NCBI GenBank assembly: GCA_009838525.1 | Contig: VXRJ01000018.1 | Span: 335,087-399,086, forward strand | DNA: 64,000 bases | Source of the DNA: Acidobacteriota bacterium | GTDB taxonomy: Bacteria; Acidobacteriota; Vicinamibacteria; Vicinamibacterales; UBA8438 | Reading direction: 5' to 3' | In this document: in pieces, positions 41,728 through 49,229 of the stretch | Layout of the letters: each line of letters opens with the position of its first letter | How positions within the stretch are numbered: position 1 is the first letter of the stretch | Notes under the pieces: model-generated | What the model was told of the DNA's origin: nothing | The model's database searches: none | What the model saw: only the letters and a program-made list of their open reading frames with translations | Program-made: the position numbers and the translations under genes

Positions 41728-42522
41728 ATGAAGCTGACCGCCGACGAGCTCGCCCGGTTCGACGATCAGGGCTATCTCTTCTTCCCGTCACGTTTTTCGA
41801 GGGAGGAAGCGGCGATGCTGCGGGCCGCCGCGGACGATGTCTACGCGCTGGACCGCGAGGAGGTGTGGCGCGAGTCGAGCGGCGTGGCCCGCACCGCGTT
41901 TGCCGCGCACACCTACAACGAGGCGTTCCGGCGCCTCGGACGCCACCCGCGCCTGGTCGAGCCGGTCATGCAACTCGTCGATGGGCCGGTCTACATGCAC
42001 CAGTACAAGGTGAATGCCAAGGCGGCGTTCGATGGCGAGGTCTGGCAGTGGCATCAGGACTTCGGCACCTGGCATCGGGACGACGAGATGCCGGAGCCGC
42101 GAGCGATGAACATCGCGGTTTTCCTCGACGAGGTGACGGCTGCCAACGGGCCGTTGCTGTTCCTTCCGGGGAGCCACCGGCAGGGAGTGTTCGACGCCGG
42201 CCACGATCTGGAGACGACCAGCTATCCTCTCTGGACTCTTGATCGCGCCACGGTGACGCGCCTTGCGGAGCGGGGCGGATGTGCGGCACCGACCGGGCCC
42301 CCCGGCAGCGTGATCGTCTTCGCGTCGACCCTGGTCCACGCGAGCCCGCCGAACATCAGCCCGTTGAGCCGCAGCATCGTCTACCTCTCACTTTGTCACG
42401 TCGACAACCACATCCGACGGTTCAAGCGGGCGGCGTGGATCGCACATCGCGACTTCGCGCCCATCGTTCCGCTGGCCGACGACTGTCTCGCCGAGCTCGT
42501 GCGGGCCGGCGCGACGGCCTGA
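41728..42522 (+). CDS. phytanoyl-CoA dioxygenase-family Fe(II)/2-oxoglutarate enzyme
   Basis: 264 residues from the ATG at 41728, preceded by GGGAGGGAG; a longer GTG reading from 41701 is rejected. PhyH fold: QWHQDFGTWHRDDEMP carries the HxD iron ligands, NIAVFLDEVTAANGPLLFLPGSHR is the family core, and HASPPNISPLSRSIVYLSL supplies the distal His and the 2-oxoglutarate arginine. It would hydroxylate a small acid or amino-acid-like molecule; ectoine hydroxylase is in this family but no ectoine genes are here. The next gene, an oxidoreductase, starts 10 bases later. Confidence 0.87.
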   Translation: MKLTADELARFDDQGYLFFPSRFSREEAAMLRAAADDVYALDREEVWRESSGVARTAFAAHTYNEAFRRLGRHPRLVEPVMQLVDGPVYMHQYKVNAKAAFDGEVWQWHQDFGTWHRDDEMPEPRAMNIAVFLDEVTAANGPLLFLPGSHRQGVFDAGHDLETTSYPLWTLDRATVTRLAERGGCAAPTGPPGSVIVFASTLVHASPPNISPLSRSIVYLSLCHVDNHIRRFKRAAWIAHRDFAPIVPLADDCLAELVRAGATA

Positions 42523-42532
42523 TCGGGGCTCG

Positions 42533-43843
42533 ATGTATCTCCACGACGAGCTTCGTGCGCGCGCCGACTCAGGCCGACCGGTTCGCGTCGCCCTGATCGG
42601 CGCCGGCAAGTTCGGCTCGATGTTCCTGAGCCAGGCGCCATCCACACCGGGAGTGGAAGTGTCCGTGATCGCCGACCTGGATCCCGATCGCGCCCGCAAC
42701 GCCTGCCGCGCCGTCGGCTGGAGCGAGGGATGTCTCGCGGCGACGCGGTTCATGGACCAGGCGGTGGATGCCATCGGCGACGATGGCGTCGATGTCGTGG
42801 TCGAGGCGACCGGGGATCCGGCGGCCGGCATCGGGCATGCCCGCGCCGCGTTCGCGGCGCGACGGCACATCGTGATGGTGAACGTGGAAGCGGACGTGCT
42901 GGCCGGGCCGCTGCTGGCCACGGAGGCGCGCGCGGCTGGCGTGGTCTATTCGATGGCCTACGGCGATCAGCCGGCCCTCACATGCGAGCTGGTGGAGTGG
43001 GCGCGTTCGTCCGGCTTCGACGTCGTGGCGGCGGGGAAGGGAACGAAGTACCTGCCGGCGTACCACGCCTCGACGCCGGATACGGTGTGGGACCATTACG
43101 GGCTCACCGTAGCGGAGGCCGTGGCGGCGGGCATGAACAGCCGAATGTTCAACTCGTTCCTGGACGGCACGAAGTCCGCCATCGAGATGGCCGCCATAGC
43201 GAACGCGACCGGCCTGACGCCACCGCCGGATGGGCTGCGGTTCCCGCCGTGCGGACAGCACGACCTCGCGCACGTGCTGCGGCCGTCGGAGGAGGGAGGC
43301 CAGCTTCACCACAAGGGGCAGGTCGAGGTGGTGTCGTCGATCGAGCGGGACGGCCGGCCGGTCCCCAACGACCTGCGGTGGGGCGTCTACGTCGTGATCG
43401 AGGCGCCCAACGACTACACCGCCGCCTGCTTTCGCCAGTACGGGATGAACACCGACGCGACGGGGCGTTATTCGGCGATGTACAAGCCGTTTCACCTCAT
43501 CGGGCTGGAGCTGAACGTGTCGATTCTCTCGGCGGGCCTGCTCGGCAAGCCGACCGGCGCCACCCGCGAGTTCGTCGCCGATGTGGTCGCCACCGCGAAG
43601 CGTGATCTCGCGGTGGGGGAGATTCTCGACGGCGAGGGCGGGTTCACCGTCTACGGCAAACTGCTTCCGGCGCGGACATCCCTCGACCGTGGCGCGCTGC
43701 CGATCGGGCTCGCCCACGGCGTGGTGCTGAACCGGCCTGTCCGTGCGGGCGACGTCGTGCGGTGGCAGGATGTCGAGATGGATTCGTGTCTACCATCGGT
43801 GCGGGCGCGGCGCGAAATGGAGGCTCTTGGTGTCACGGCCTGA
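42533..43843 (+). CDS. NAD(P)-dependent oxidoreductase with C-terminal SAF domain
   Basis: 436 residues. Rossmann motif VRVALIGAGKFGSMFLSQ, then DVVVEATGDPAAGIGHA and HIVMVNVEADVLAGPLLA as in homoserine-dehydrogenase-like enzymes; the middle has AAGKGTKYLPAYHASTPD and GMNSRMFNSFLDGTKSA; the end is an SAF domain (LPIGLAHGVVLNRPVRAGDVVRWQDV). This architecture occurs in catabolic dehydrogenases of branched sugars or sugar acids; the substrate is unknown. Co-transcribed with the PhyH gene. Its last 14 bases overlap the small gene that follows. Confidence 0.85.
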   Translation: MYLHDELRARADSGRPVRVALIGAGKFGSMFLSQAPSTPGVEVSVIADLDPDRARNACRAVGWSEGCLAATRFMDQAVDAIGDDGVDVVVEATGDPAAGIGHARAAFAARRHIVMVNVEADVLAGPLLATEARAAGVVYSMAYGDQPALTCELVEWARSSGFDVVAAGKGTKYLPAYHASTPDTVWDHYGLTVAEAVAAGMNSRMFNSFLDGTKSAIEMAAIANATGLTPPPDGLRFPPCGQHDLAHVLRPSEEGGQLHHKGQVEVVSSIERDGRPVPNDLRWGVYVVIEAPNDYTAACFRQYGMNTDATGRYSAMYKPFHLIGLELNVSILSAGLLGKPTGATREFVADVVATAKRDLAVGEILDGEGGFTVYGKLLPARTSLDRGALPIGLAHGVVLNRPVRAGDVVRWQDVEMDSCLPSVRARREMEALGVTA

Positions 43844-44081
43844 TGCCGCGGAGCTGCGAAGCTACGCATCCCGCGATTGGGGCACTCCCGAACGACTGGC
43901 GCGCGGGTGCCGGGCCAGACTGCCAGTGGAGCAGAAGATCCGGCTTGCGATCGATCTCTACGAGGCAGCACGGAGGACACGGCCCGACTGGCCGACGGAA
44001 GCGACTCGCCGTGACGACCTTGCGACTCATGAACGCGTCCGCGCTCTCCTGGATCGGGCTGCCCATGTCGGCCGTCGCTGA
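43830..44081 (+). CDS. small protein paired with nucleotidyltransferase, putative antitoxin partner
   Basis: 83 residues from a GTG at 43830 that lies inside the end of the preceding gene. Sequence is basic and helical: AAELRSYASRDWGTPERLAR, LPVEQKIRLAIDLYEAARRT, THERVRALLDRAAHV. Proteins of this look precede AbiEii/DUF6036-like nucleotidyltransferases in other genomes, as I recall. It overlaps the next gene by 17 bases if that gene starts at 44065. Which of the two would be toxin is not shown by sequence. Start codon uncertain. Confidence 0.6.
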   Translation: MSRPDAAELRSYASRDWGTPERLARGCRARLPVEQKIRLAIDLYEAARRTRPDWPTEATRRDDLATHERVRALLDRAAHVGRR

Positions 44082-44625
44082 AGTTCTCGATGTTCTCCGC
44101 CGGATGCTCGACGAACGCGGGCTGAGGTGGTTCGTCTTCGGCGCCCAGGCCGTAGCGGTGCGCGGCGCCCCACGCGCGACACAGGACATCGACATCACCG
44201 TGCAGGTGGAGCGAACGGGAATTCAGGCACTGGTCAGGTCACTGGAGTCCGCCGGGTTGCGCCACCGTCACCCGGATCTGGCGGATGACCTGCTTGCCCG
44301 GGGGGCTGTCGTTCCCCTTGTGCATTCGTCGGGTATGGAGGTCGATCTCGTGGTTGCGGGGTCGGGTCTGGAAACGATGGCGCTCGACCGCGCGAGCCGT
44401 GTCGCCATCGATGGCGTCGAGGTGCCCGTGGCGCACGCCACGGATCTCGCCGTGATGAAGGTGCTTGCGGGTCGCGGCAAGGACCTCGACGACCTCCGCT
44501 CGTTGCTGGCGGGGGGCGAGGTGGATCTGGAGGAGGCAAGGGATCTGCTGGGCCAGTTTGAGGAAGCCCTTGGACGGGGGGATCTGCTCGCGCGCCTGGA
44601 GGAGGCGGTCGCAGCGATCGAGTGA
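44065..44625 (+). CDS. nucleotidyltransferase (AbiEii/DUF6036-like)
   Basis: 186 residues from the ATG at 44065 (MSAVAEVLDVLRRML); an ATG at 44029 would add 12 residues. The active-site strand is WFVFGAQAVAVRGAPRATQDIDITVQVE: a G-A/S motif then DxD, the hallmark of DNA-polymerase-beta-like nucleotidyltransferases. MEVDLVVAG gives the third acid and HATDLAVMKVLAGRGKDLDDL the C-terminal helix typical of AbiEii-like proteins. Known relatives are toxins that transfer nucleotides to tRNA or proteins, or abortive-infection factors. Paired and overlapping with the 83-residue gene. Confidence 0.78.
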   Translation: MSAVAEVLDVLRRMLDERGLRWFVFGAQAVAVRGAPRATQDIDITVQVERTGIQALVRSLESAGLRHRHPDLADDLLARGAVVPLVHSSGMEVDLVVAGSGLETMALDRASRVAIDGVEVPVAHATDLAVMKVLAGRGKDLDDLRSLLAGGEVDLEEARDLLGQFEEALGRGDLLARLEEAVAAIE

Positions 44626-44656
44626 CGACGGACCCGCACTCTGGCGGTTAGCTACC

Positions 44657-46225
44657 TCACGGATAGACGTACGCGCCCTGAATGCCGAGGGGCAGGCCGA
44701 CCAGCCAGTACCCGACCAGGAACAGCGTCCAGGTGACCAGCAGCACGGCGGCGTAGGGCAGCATCAGTGACACCACGGTGCCGATGCCGGTCGACTTGAC
44801 ATAGCGCTGGCCAAACACGACCACGAGGGGGAAGTATGGCATCAGCGGGGTCACGATGTTGGTTACGCTGTCGCCGACGCGGTAGGCGGCCTGCGTCAGC
44901 TCGGGGGCAATCCCCAGGTCCATCAGCATCGGGACGAAGATGCTGGAGAGCAGCGCCCACTTGGCCGAGGCCGAGCCAACGAACAGGTTGACCACTGCGG
45001 TCAGGAAGATGATGCCGATGATCGTGACCTGCGGAAAGAGGTTCAGGTCGCGCAGGAAGTTCGCCCCCTTGAGAGCGATGAGCAGGCCGATGTTCGAGCT
45101 GTTGAAGGCGGCGATGAACTGTGCCGCGAAGAAGACCATGACGAGGTAGTACGCCATGGTCCCCATGGCGTCAGTCATGCCCGCGACGACGTCGCGATGG
45201 GTCTTGACGGTTCCGGACGCGTAGCCGTGCACCACGCCCGGAATCACGAACAGGACGAAGATCAGCGGCACCATCATGCCCATCAGAGGCGCGCCGACGC
45301 TCGTCAACGATCCGTCCTCCGCGCGCAGGGGCGAACCGCCGGGCAGCATGGCCAGGCCCAACAGACCGAGTCCCGCCAACAGCGCCGCCACGCCGGCACG
45401 GAAGCCGCGCCGGTCTTCGGCGGTCAGCTCCTCCATCTTCGGCATGGCGTCGGGATCCCCATCGATGGCCGTCGTCTGCAGGCGGGGTTCTATAACGCGG
45501 TCGGTCAAGTACCAGACGATCGCGATCACGAGCAGCGACGACGCGGCGGTGAAGCCCAGATTGCTCAACGGATTGACAAGTCGTTCGGGGTCCAGGATCT
45601 GCGCCGCCGACTGCGTGAAGCCCTGAAGCAACGGGTCGATCCCGGACGGGATGAAGTTGGCTGAGAAACCGCCCGAGACGCCGGCGAAGGCCGCCGAAAT
45701 GCCGGCCAGCGGGTGCCGGCCCGCCGCGTAGAAGATCACGCCGCCGAGCGGAATCACCAGTACGTACCCGGCGTCGGCCGCCGTATGGCTGACGATGGCC
45801 GCCAGCGTCAGCATTGGTGTCAGCAGGCTGCGCGATGTCACACCCAGAATCGTCTTGAGGCCGGCGTTGATGAAGCCCGTCTTTTCCGCCACGCCGACAC
45901 CGAGGAGTGCGACGAGCACGACGCCCAGTGGTGGAAACCCGGTAAACGTCGGCACCATCCGGACCATGAACTGAGTCAACGCGGCGCCGGTCAACTGGTT
46001 CTGGATCCGCAGCGGGTCACCCGTCCGGGGATGTGTTTCCGCGAACTCGATCGGCGCCAGGATGGCCGACGCCACCCAGGTCAGGACCAGTAGCAGAAGG
46101 AACAGAATCGCGGGGTCCGGCAACCGGTTGCCCACCGCCTCGATGCTGCTCAGGAAGCGGTCCAGGATGCTGGCGCGTCCGTCGTTGTCGGGATGCTGGT
46201 TCTCGTCGGTCCGTGAGTCCGTCAT
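44657..46225 (-). CDS. AbgT-family transporter
   Basis: 522 residues, many membrane helices. AbgT (p-aminobenzoyl-glutamate transporter) family: VGNRLPDPAILFLLLLVLTW, LGVGVAEKTGFINAGLKTIL, IVSHTAADAGYVLVIPLGG, NFIPSGIDPLLQGFTQ, and MLMDLGIAPELTQAAYRVGDS with NIVTPLMPYFPLVV. Members import p-aminobenzoyl-glutamate or export sulfonamides. The E. coli gene travels with abgAB hydrolases, which are absent. The next minus-strand gene upstream is the triple-RidA protein, 27 bases away, so co-transcription is likely. Confidence 0.92.
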   Translation of the reverse strand: MTDSRTDENQHPDNDGRASILDRFLSSIEAVGNRLPDPAILFLLLLVLTWVASAILAPIEFAETHPRTGDPLRIQNQLTGAALTQFMVRMVPTFTGFPPLGVVLVALLGVGVAEKTGFINAGLKTILGVTSRSLLTPMLTLAAIVSHTAADAGYVLVIPLGGVIFYAAGRHPLAGISAAFAGVSGGFSANFIPSGIDPLLQGFTQSAAQILDPERLVNPLSNLGFTAASSLLVIAIVWYLTDRVIEPRLQTTAIDGDPDAMPKMEELTAEDRRGFRAGVAALLAGLGLLGLAMLPGGSPLRAEDGSLTSVGAPLMGMMVPLIFVLFVIPGVVHGYASGTVKTHRDVVAGMTDAMGTMAYYLVMVFFAAQFIAAFNSSNIGLLIALKGANFLRDLNLFPQVTIIGIIFLTAVVNLFVGSASAKWALLSSIFVPMLMDLGIAPELTQAAYRVGDSVTNIVTPLMPYFPLVVVFGQRYVKSTGIGTVVSLMLPYAAVLLVTWTLFLVGYWLVGLPLGIQGAYVYP

Positions 46226-46252
46226 GCGGTTCGATCTCCGTTTGCTAACCCG

Positions 46253-47458
46253 TCACTGTTCGACGACCGCGATGCCTTCGATCTCCAGCAGCGCACCGTT
46301 CGCAAACAGCGACTGGATTCCGAGCAGCGTCGCCGCCGGGACCCTATCGTCCGGAAAACCGTGGGCCTTGCGCGCCGCGTCGACGACCGTGAAGTCGCCC
46401 CTCGAGTAATCCGGCATGTAGATGACGGTCTTCAGCAGGTCCTCCGGCGCCGCCCCGGCCGCTTCCAGGCGCCGTCGCAGGTTGCCGTACACCTGGTCGG
46501 CCTGGTCCTCCAGGGAATCGCCCGGTCGTCCCACCTGGCCGGAGATCTGGACGACCTTCGGACCCGTGCCGCGCGCCGTGACCACCTGCGTGAAGCCGGT
46601 GGCGGGATCGATGAACTCCCGGTCCACGGCGTTGCCGTCCGCGCCGACCACCGCGATGCCGTCGATCTCGACCTGGTACTGCTCGGCCGCGAGGGCCGGG
46701 ATGCCGAGCAGCGTGCTCGCCGGCATGTCGTCGAGGTCCAGCGCCTGCTCGCGGCCCGCGCGATACGCCGGCAGGTCCGTCTCCGGATCGAAATCGACGA
46801 TGTAGGTGGTGGCCTTGACCAGATCCGCGAGCGACGCGCCCGCGGCGTCAAGCCGCTGGGCAACCCGCCGCCACACCGCCGCGGTCTGCTCGGCGACGCC
46901 GTCGCCGGGACCGACCTGGCCGGCCACGTAGACTGTCTTTACGCCGTGCGCCGTCACCGCCACAGCCCCGCTGAAGCCGTTCGACGGCGAGAAGCGCTCG
47001 ATGTCCAGGTCGACGCCCGACTCGGCCACCACCGCGATCGCTTCGATCTCCACGCGCAGAGAGTCGACGGCGAGCTCGCGGACGCCGATCATCGTGCTCG
47101 CCGGCCACTGGTTCTCGTCCGGGAAGGTGGCCAGCCGTACCTCGGCGATTGTCGGATACTGCGCCGGTTCGAAGTCCTTGATGAAGATCCGGATCTTGAC
47201 GACGTCGCCCGACGTCGCGCCCGCCTGCTCCAGGCGCCGCACGACCCCCGCGAAAGCCGATTCCACGTGTTCTCGTAGCGTGTCGCCCTGCCCGACCTGG
47301 CCGGAGACGAAGATCGTCTTCACCCCGGCGTTGGTTGTGGTGACCACCTGCGTGAATCCGCCGGCGGGGTCGATGTACTCGACCTGCGCCGCGGCGCTGA
47401 GCGGTATGGCGCACGCGAGGAGGCCGACGAGGATGGAGAGCGGAAGTCTATGCGCCAC
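46253..47458 (-). CDS. exported protein with three tandem RidA (YjgF/UK114) domains
   Basis: 401 residues from a GTG at 47458 with GGGAGGAACACT directly ahead; a longer reading to 47596 is rejected. Sec signal cut near SAAAQ. Three RidA repeats follow, each with FTQVV or FSGAVAV, VSGQVG-type and VEIEAIAV-type segments: about residues 25-145 (VEYIDPAGGFTQVV... VEIEAIAVVA), 150-275 (ERFSPSNGFSGAV... VEIDGIAVVG) and 285-401 (EFIDPATGFTQVV... LEIEGIAVVE). Ordinary RidA is a 130-residue cytosolic trimer that hydrolyses 2-aminoacrylate; here one secreted chain could fold as a pseudo-trimer. The arginine region is GVREL in repeat 1 but GIPAL and GIQSL in repeats 2 and 3, so deaminase activity is doubtful. 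Confidence 0.88.
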   Translation of the reverse strand: MAHRLPLSILVGLLACAIPLSAAAQVEYIDPAGGFTQVVTTTNAGVKTIFVSGQVGQGDTLREHVESAFAGVVRRLEQAGATSGDVVKIRIFIKDFEPAQYPTIAEVRLATFPDENQWPASTMIGVRELAVDSLRVEIEAIAVVAESGVDLDIERFSPSNGFSGAVAVTAHGVKTVYVAGQVGPGDGVAEQTAAVWRRVAQRLDAAGASLADLVKATTYIVDFDPETDLPAYRAGREQALDLDDMPASTLLGIPALAAEQYQVEIDGIAVVGADGNAVDREFIDPATGFTQVVTARGTGPKVVQISGQVGRPGDSLEDQADQVYGNLRRRLEAAGAAPEDLLKTVIYMPDYSRGDFTVVDAARKAHGFPDDRVPAATLLGIQSLFANGALLEIEGIAVVEQ

Positions 47459-47506
47459 AGTGTTCCTCCCCGGGCCGCGGCGGCGCGTGCCGGAAGCTTG
47501 CACCGT

Positions 47507-47540
47507 AGAAGTCTCGCGCCAGCGAAACTCCCAACGCGCC
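47507..47540 (-). repeat. dispersed imperfect palindrome, copy C
   Basis: On the minus strand the core is GAGTTTCGC, loop TGGC, GCGAGACTT; all nine pairs form if G-T wobbles are allowed. Preceded by GGCGCGTTGG. Closest to copy B at 16896-16930. It lies in the 179-base gap between vapC and the triple-RidA gene. Confidence 0.5.
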
Positions 47541-47637
47541 CGCGAGGGCGCGCTTTCGCACCAAGGCCCAGAGGATGATAGCGCGCATGGAAGCACTCAT
47601 CGTTCAACGGGGAACTCGTGCGGGCGGGAAGACGATT

Positions 47638-48048
47638 TCAGTGGGTGGCCTTTCTCCCGTCGAGCCACTCCAGGAACTCTCGCGGCGACACCAGTCGCAC
47701 GCCTTCGTAGGCGCCCAGTACGAGTAGATCGTCATCCCCTGTCACGATTCGCTCGGCCCCCGCCGCAACCGCCGTAGCCAGTACGACGTCGTCATCCTCG
47801 TCGCGGCAGACTCGTGTCGGCAAGGGCATCGGATCGGCCAGCCTGACCTGAGCTCGAAAGGTGTTCAGAAAAGCAGCGGTGGCGCTGGTCATACCGAACT
47901 TGCGGCAGAGCGTCGATTCGAGCTCCTGCAGCAACGCTGGCGATGACACCAGGAGGCGCCTTCGGACCGCGCGCCGGAAACACTCGTGGCAGAGTCCGTT
48001 CGTGAGCAGTGCGGCGACGATGACATTCGTGTCGAAGACGACGCTCAC
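47638..48048 (-). CDS. PIN-domain toxin of a VapBC-like pair
   Basis: 136 residues. PIN_3-type ribonuclease: MSVVFDTNVIVAALLTNG (first Asp), SPALLQELESTL (Glu), RDEDDDVVLATAVAAGAERI (acidic pair) and VTGDDDLLVLGAY (last Asp). This is the subgroup of the putative toxin-antitoxin system COG1569 kind. Its start overlaps the stop of the ribbon-helix-helix gene by 4 bases (ATGA), so expression is coupled. The two open reading frames seem intact. Confidence 0.9.
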   Translation of the reverse strand: MSVVFDTNVIVAALLTNGLCHECFRRAVRRRLLVSSPALLQELESTLCRKFGMTSATAAFLNTFRAQVRLADPMPLPTRVCRDEDDDVVLATAVAAGAERIVTGDDDLLVLGAYEGVRLVSPREFLEWLDGRKATH

Positions 48049-48263
48049 GACACGATTCTGTAGACGTCTTCGTCCGTATAGATGCCCTGAGACCGGGCTT
48101 GCGGCAAAAGGTCGGCGCGGGCTGCCTCGAATGCCCCCAGGAGATCCTCCGCTTCGAGGGCCCGCCGGACGTACTGACTTACCGTGAGTTTCTCGGCCTG
48201 TGCGCGCGCCTCGAGCTTTCGCCGAGTGCCTCTGGGTACGCGGATCGTGAGGACTTCCTGCAT
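48045..48263 (-). CDS. ribbon-helix-helix antitoxin
   Basis: 72 residues from the ATG at 48263 (MQEVLTIRVPRGTRRKLEA); a TTG 36 bases upstream is an unlikely alternative. The N-terminal beta-strand LTIRVP and helices KLEARAQAEKLTVSQYVRRALEAE form a MetJ/Arc-type DNA-binding domain that should bind its own promoter; the C-terminal part (GAFEAARADLLPQARSQGIYTDEDVYRIV) would cover the toxin. No Shine-Dalgarno was seen ahead of the ATG. Confidence 0.86.
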   Translation of the reverse strand: MQEVLTIRVPRGTRRKLEARAQAEKLTVSQYVRRALEAEDLLGAFEAARADLLPQARSQGIYTDEDVYRIVS

Positions 48264-48352
48264 CTGTATTACTGTGTCATACCCGAGAGGGGCGGTCAAC
48301 CTGGCCTTCCGAGTTCGCTCATCGTCAAGCCTGCGTCGATTTGGCCGGCCGC

Positions 48353-48358
48353 TAGAAT
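48353..48358 (+). promoter_or_regulatory. -10 element, leaderless type
   Basis: TAGAAT with 9 bases to the GTG at 48368. A CGGAG touches the GTG and is too close to act as a ribosome binding site. Confidence 0.4.
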
Positions 48359-48367
48359 CCCTCGGAG

Positions 48368-49207
48368 GTGAGTTTCAGAGGCGTGGTCGGGACTGCACTG
48401 TCGCTCTTGACGTTCGCGGTGGTCGCGTGGCTCCTGCTCGTGGGCCTGCTCATGCTGCAGGAGCGCCGTCTCATCTTCTTCCCGACGACGGTGCTGACCG
48501 CCTTGCCGGCCGACTTCGGGCTCCACGCGCAGGAGTTGTCCATCACTGCCGCCGACGGAGTGCGGCTTCATGGCTGGTGGATCCAGGGGCCCGGAGACCG
48601 GGTGCTCATCTGGTACCACGGCAACGCCGGGAACATCGGCCACCGGCTGGACAACGCCCGGTGGTTCGTGGACCAGCTCGGCGTCGATGTCGTGCTCGTG
48701 GACTACCGCGGTTACGGCCGCAGCGAGGGGGCGCCGGACGAGGAAGGCATCTATCGCGATGGCCTGGCCATCTACGACGCGGTGGTGGCCCGGTCCGTGC
48801 GGGCGGAAGATATCGTCCTGTTCGGCCGGTCGCTGGGCGGGGCCGTGGCGATCGAAGTTGCGCTTCATCGGCCGGTCGGGGCGATCGTGCTTGAATCGCC
48901 GTTCCGCTCCGTGCCGGCGCTGGCTCGCGAGCACTACTGGTTCGTCCCGAGCTTCCTGGTCCGCACCCGGATGGACAACGAATCGAAGATCGGGAGCGTC
49001 GACGTCCCGACTCTCGTCCTCCACGGCGACCGGGACCGAGTGGTGCCAGTCGCCCACGGCCGGAGGCTGTTCGAGCTGGCGGCGCGCAGCGCGCAGTTCC
49101 ACCTCATCGAGGGCGCGGGGCACAACGACACGTACCTGGTTGGCGGCAGGCCCTACCGCGACGCCTGGACGGCATTTCTGCGGAGAACCGCGAGCGCGGT
49201 GGGCTGA
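48368..49207 (+). CDS. membrane-anchored alpha/beta hydrolase (Bem46-like)
   Basis: 279 residues from the GTG at 48368. One N-terminal helix (ALSLLTFAVVAWLLLVGLLML) followed by the alpha/beta hydrolase core: ERRLIFFPTT and VRLHGWWI typical of Bem46/YfhR proteins, LIWYHGNAGNIGHRL, LVDYRGYGRSEG, VLFGRSLGGAVAIEVAL with the serine, HGDRDRVVP with the aspartate and GAGHNDTY with the histidine. Likely a lipid or short-chain esterase at the membrane. Convergent with the DUF5916 gene across a small hairpin. Confidence 0.88.
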   Translation: MSFRGVVGTALSLLTFAVVAWLLLVGLLMLQERRLIFFPTTVLTALPADFGLHAQELSITAADGVRLHGWWIQGPGDRVLIWYHGNAGNIGHRLDNARWFVDQLGVDVVLVDYRGYGRSEGAPDEEGIYRDGLAIYDAVVARSVRAEDIVLFGRSLGGAVAIEVALHRPVGAIVLESPFRSVPALAREHYWFVPSFLVRTRMDNESKIGSVDVPTLVLHGDRDRVVPVAHGRRLFELAARSAQFHLIEGAGHNDTYLVGGRPYRDAWTAFLRRTASAVG

Positions 49208-49209
49208 CG

Positions 49210-49229
49210 GTTCCGGTCAGAACCGGAAC
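49210..49229. terminator. hairpin between convergent genes
   Basis: GTTCCGGT (49210-49217) pairs with ACCGGAAC (49222-49229) around CAGA. It starts 2 bases after the hydrolase stop and covers the last codons and stop of the DUF5916 gene on the minus strand. No T-tract. Confidence 0.4.
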
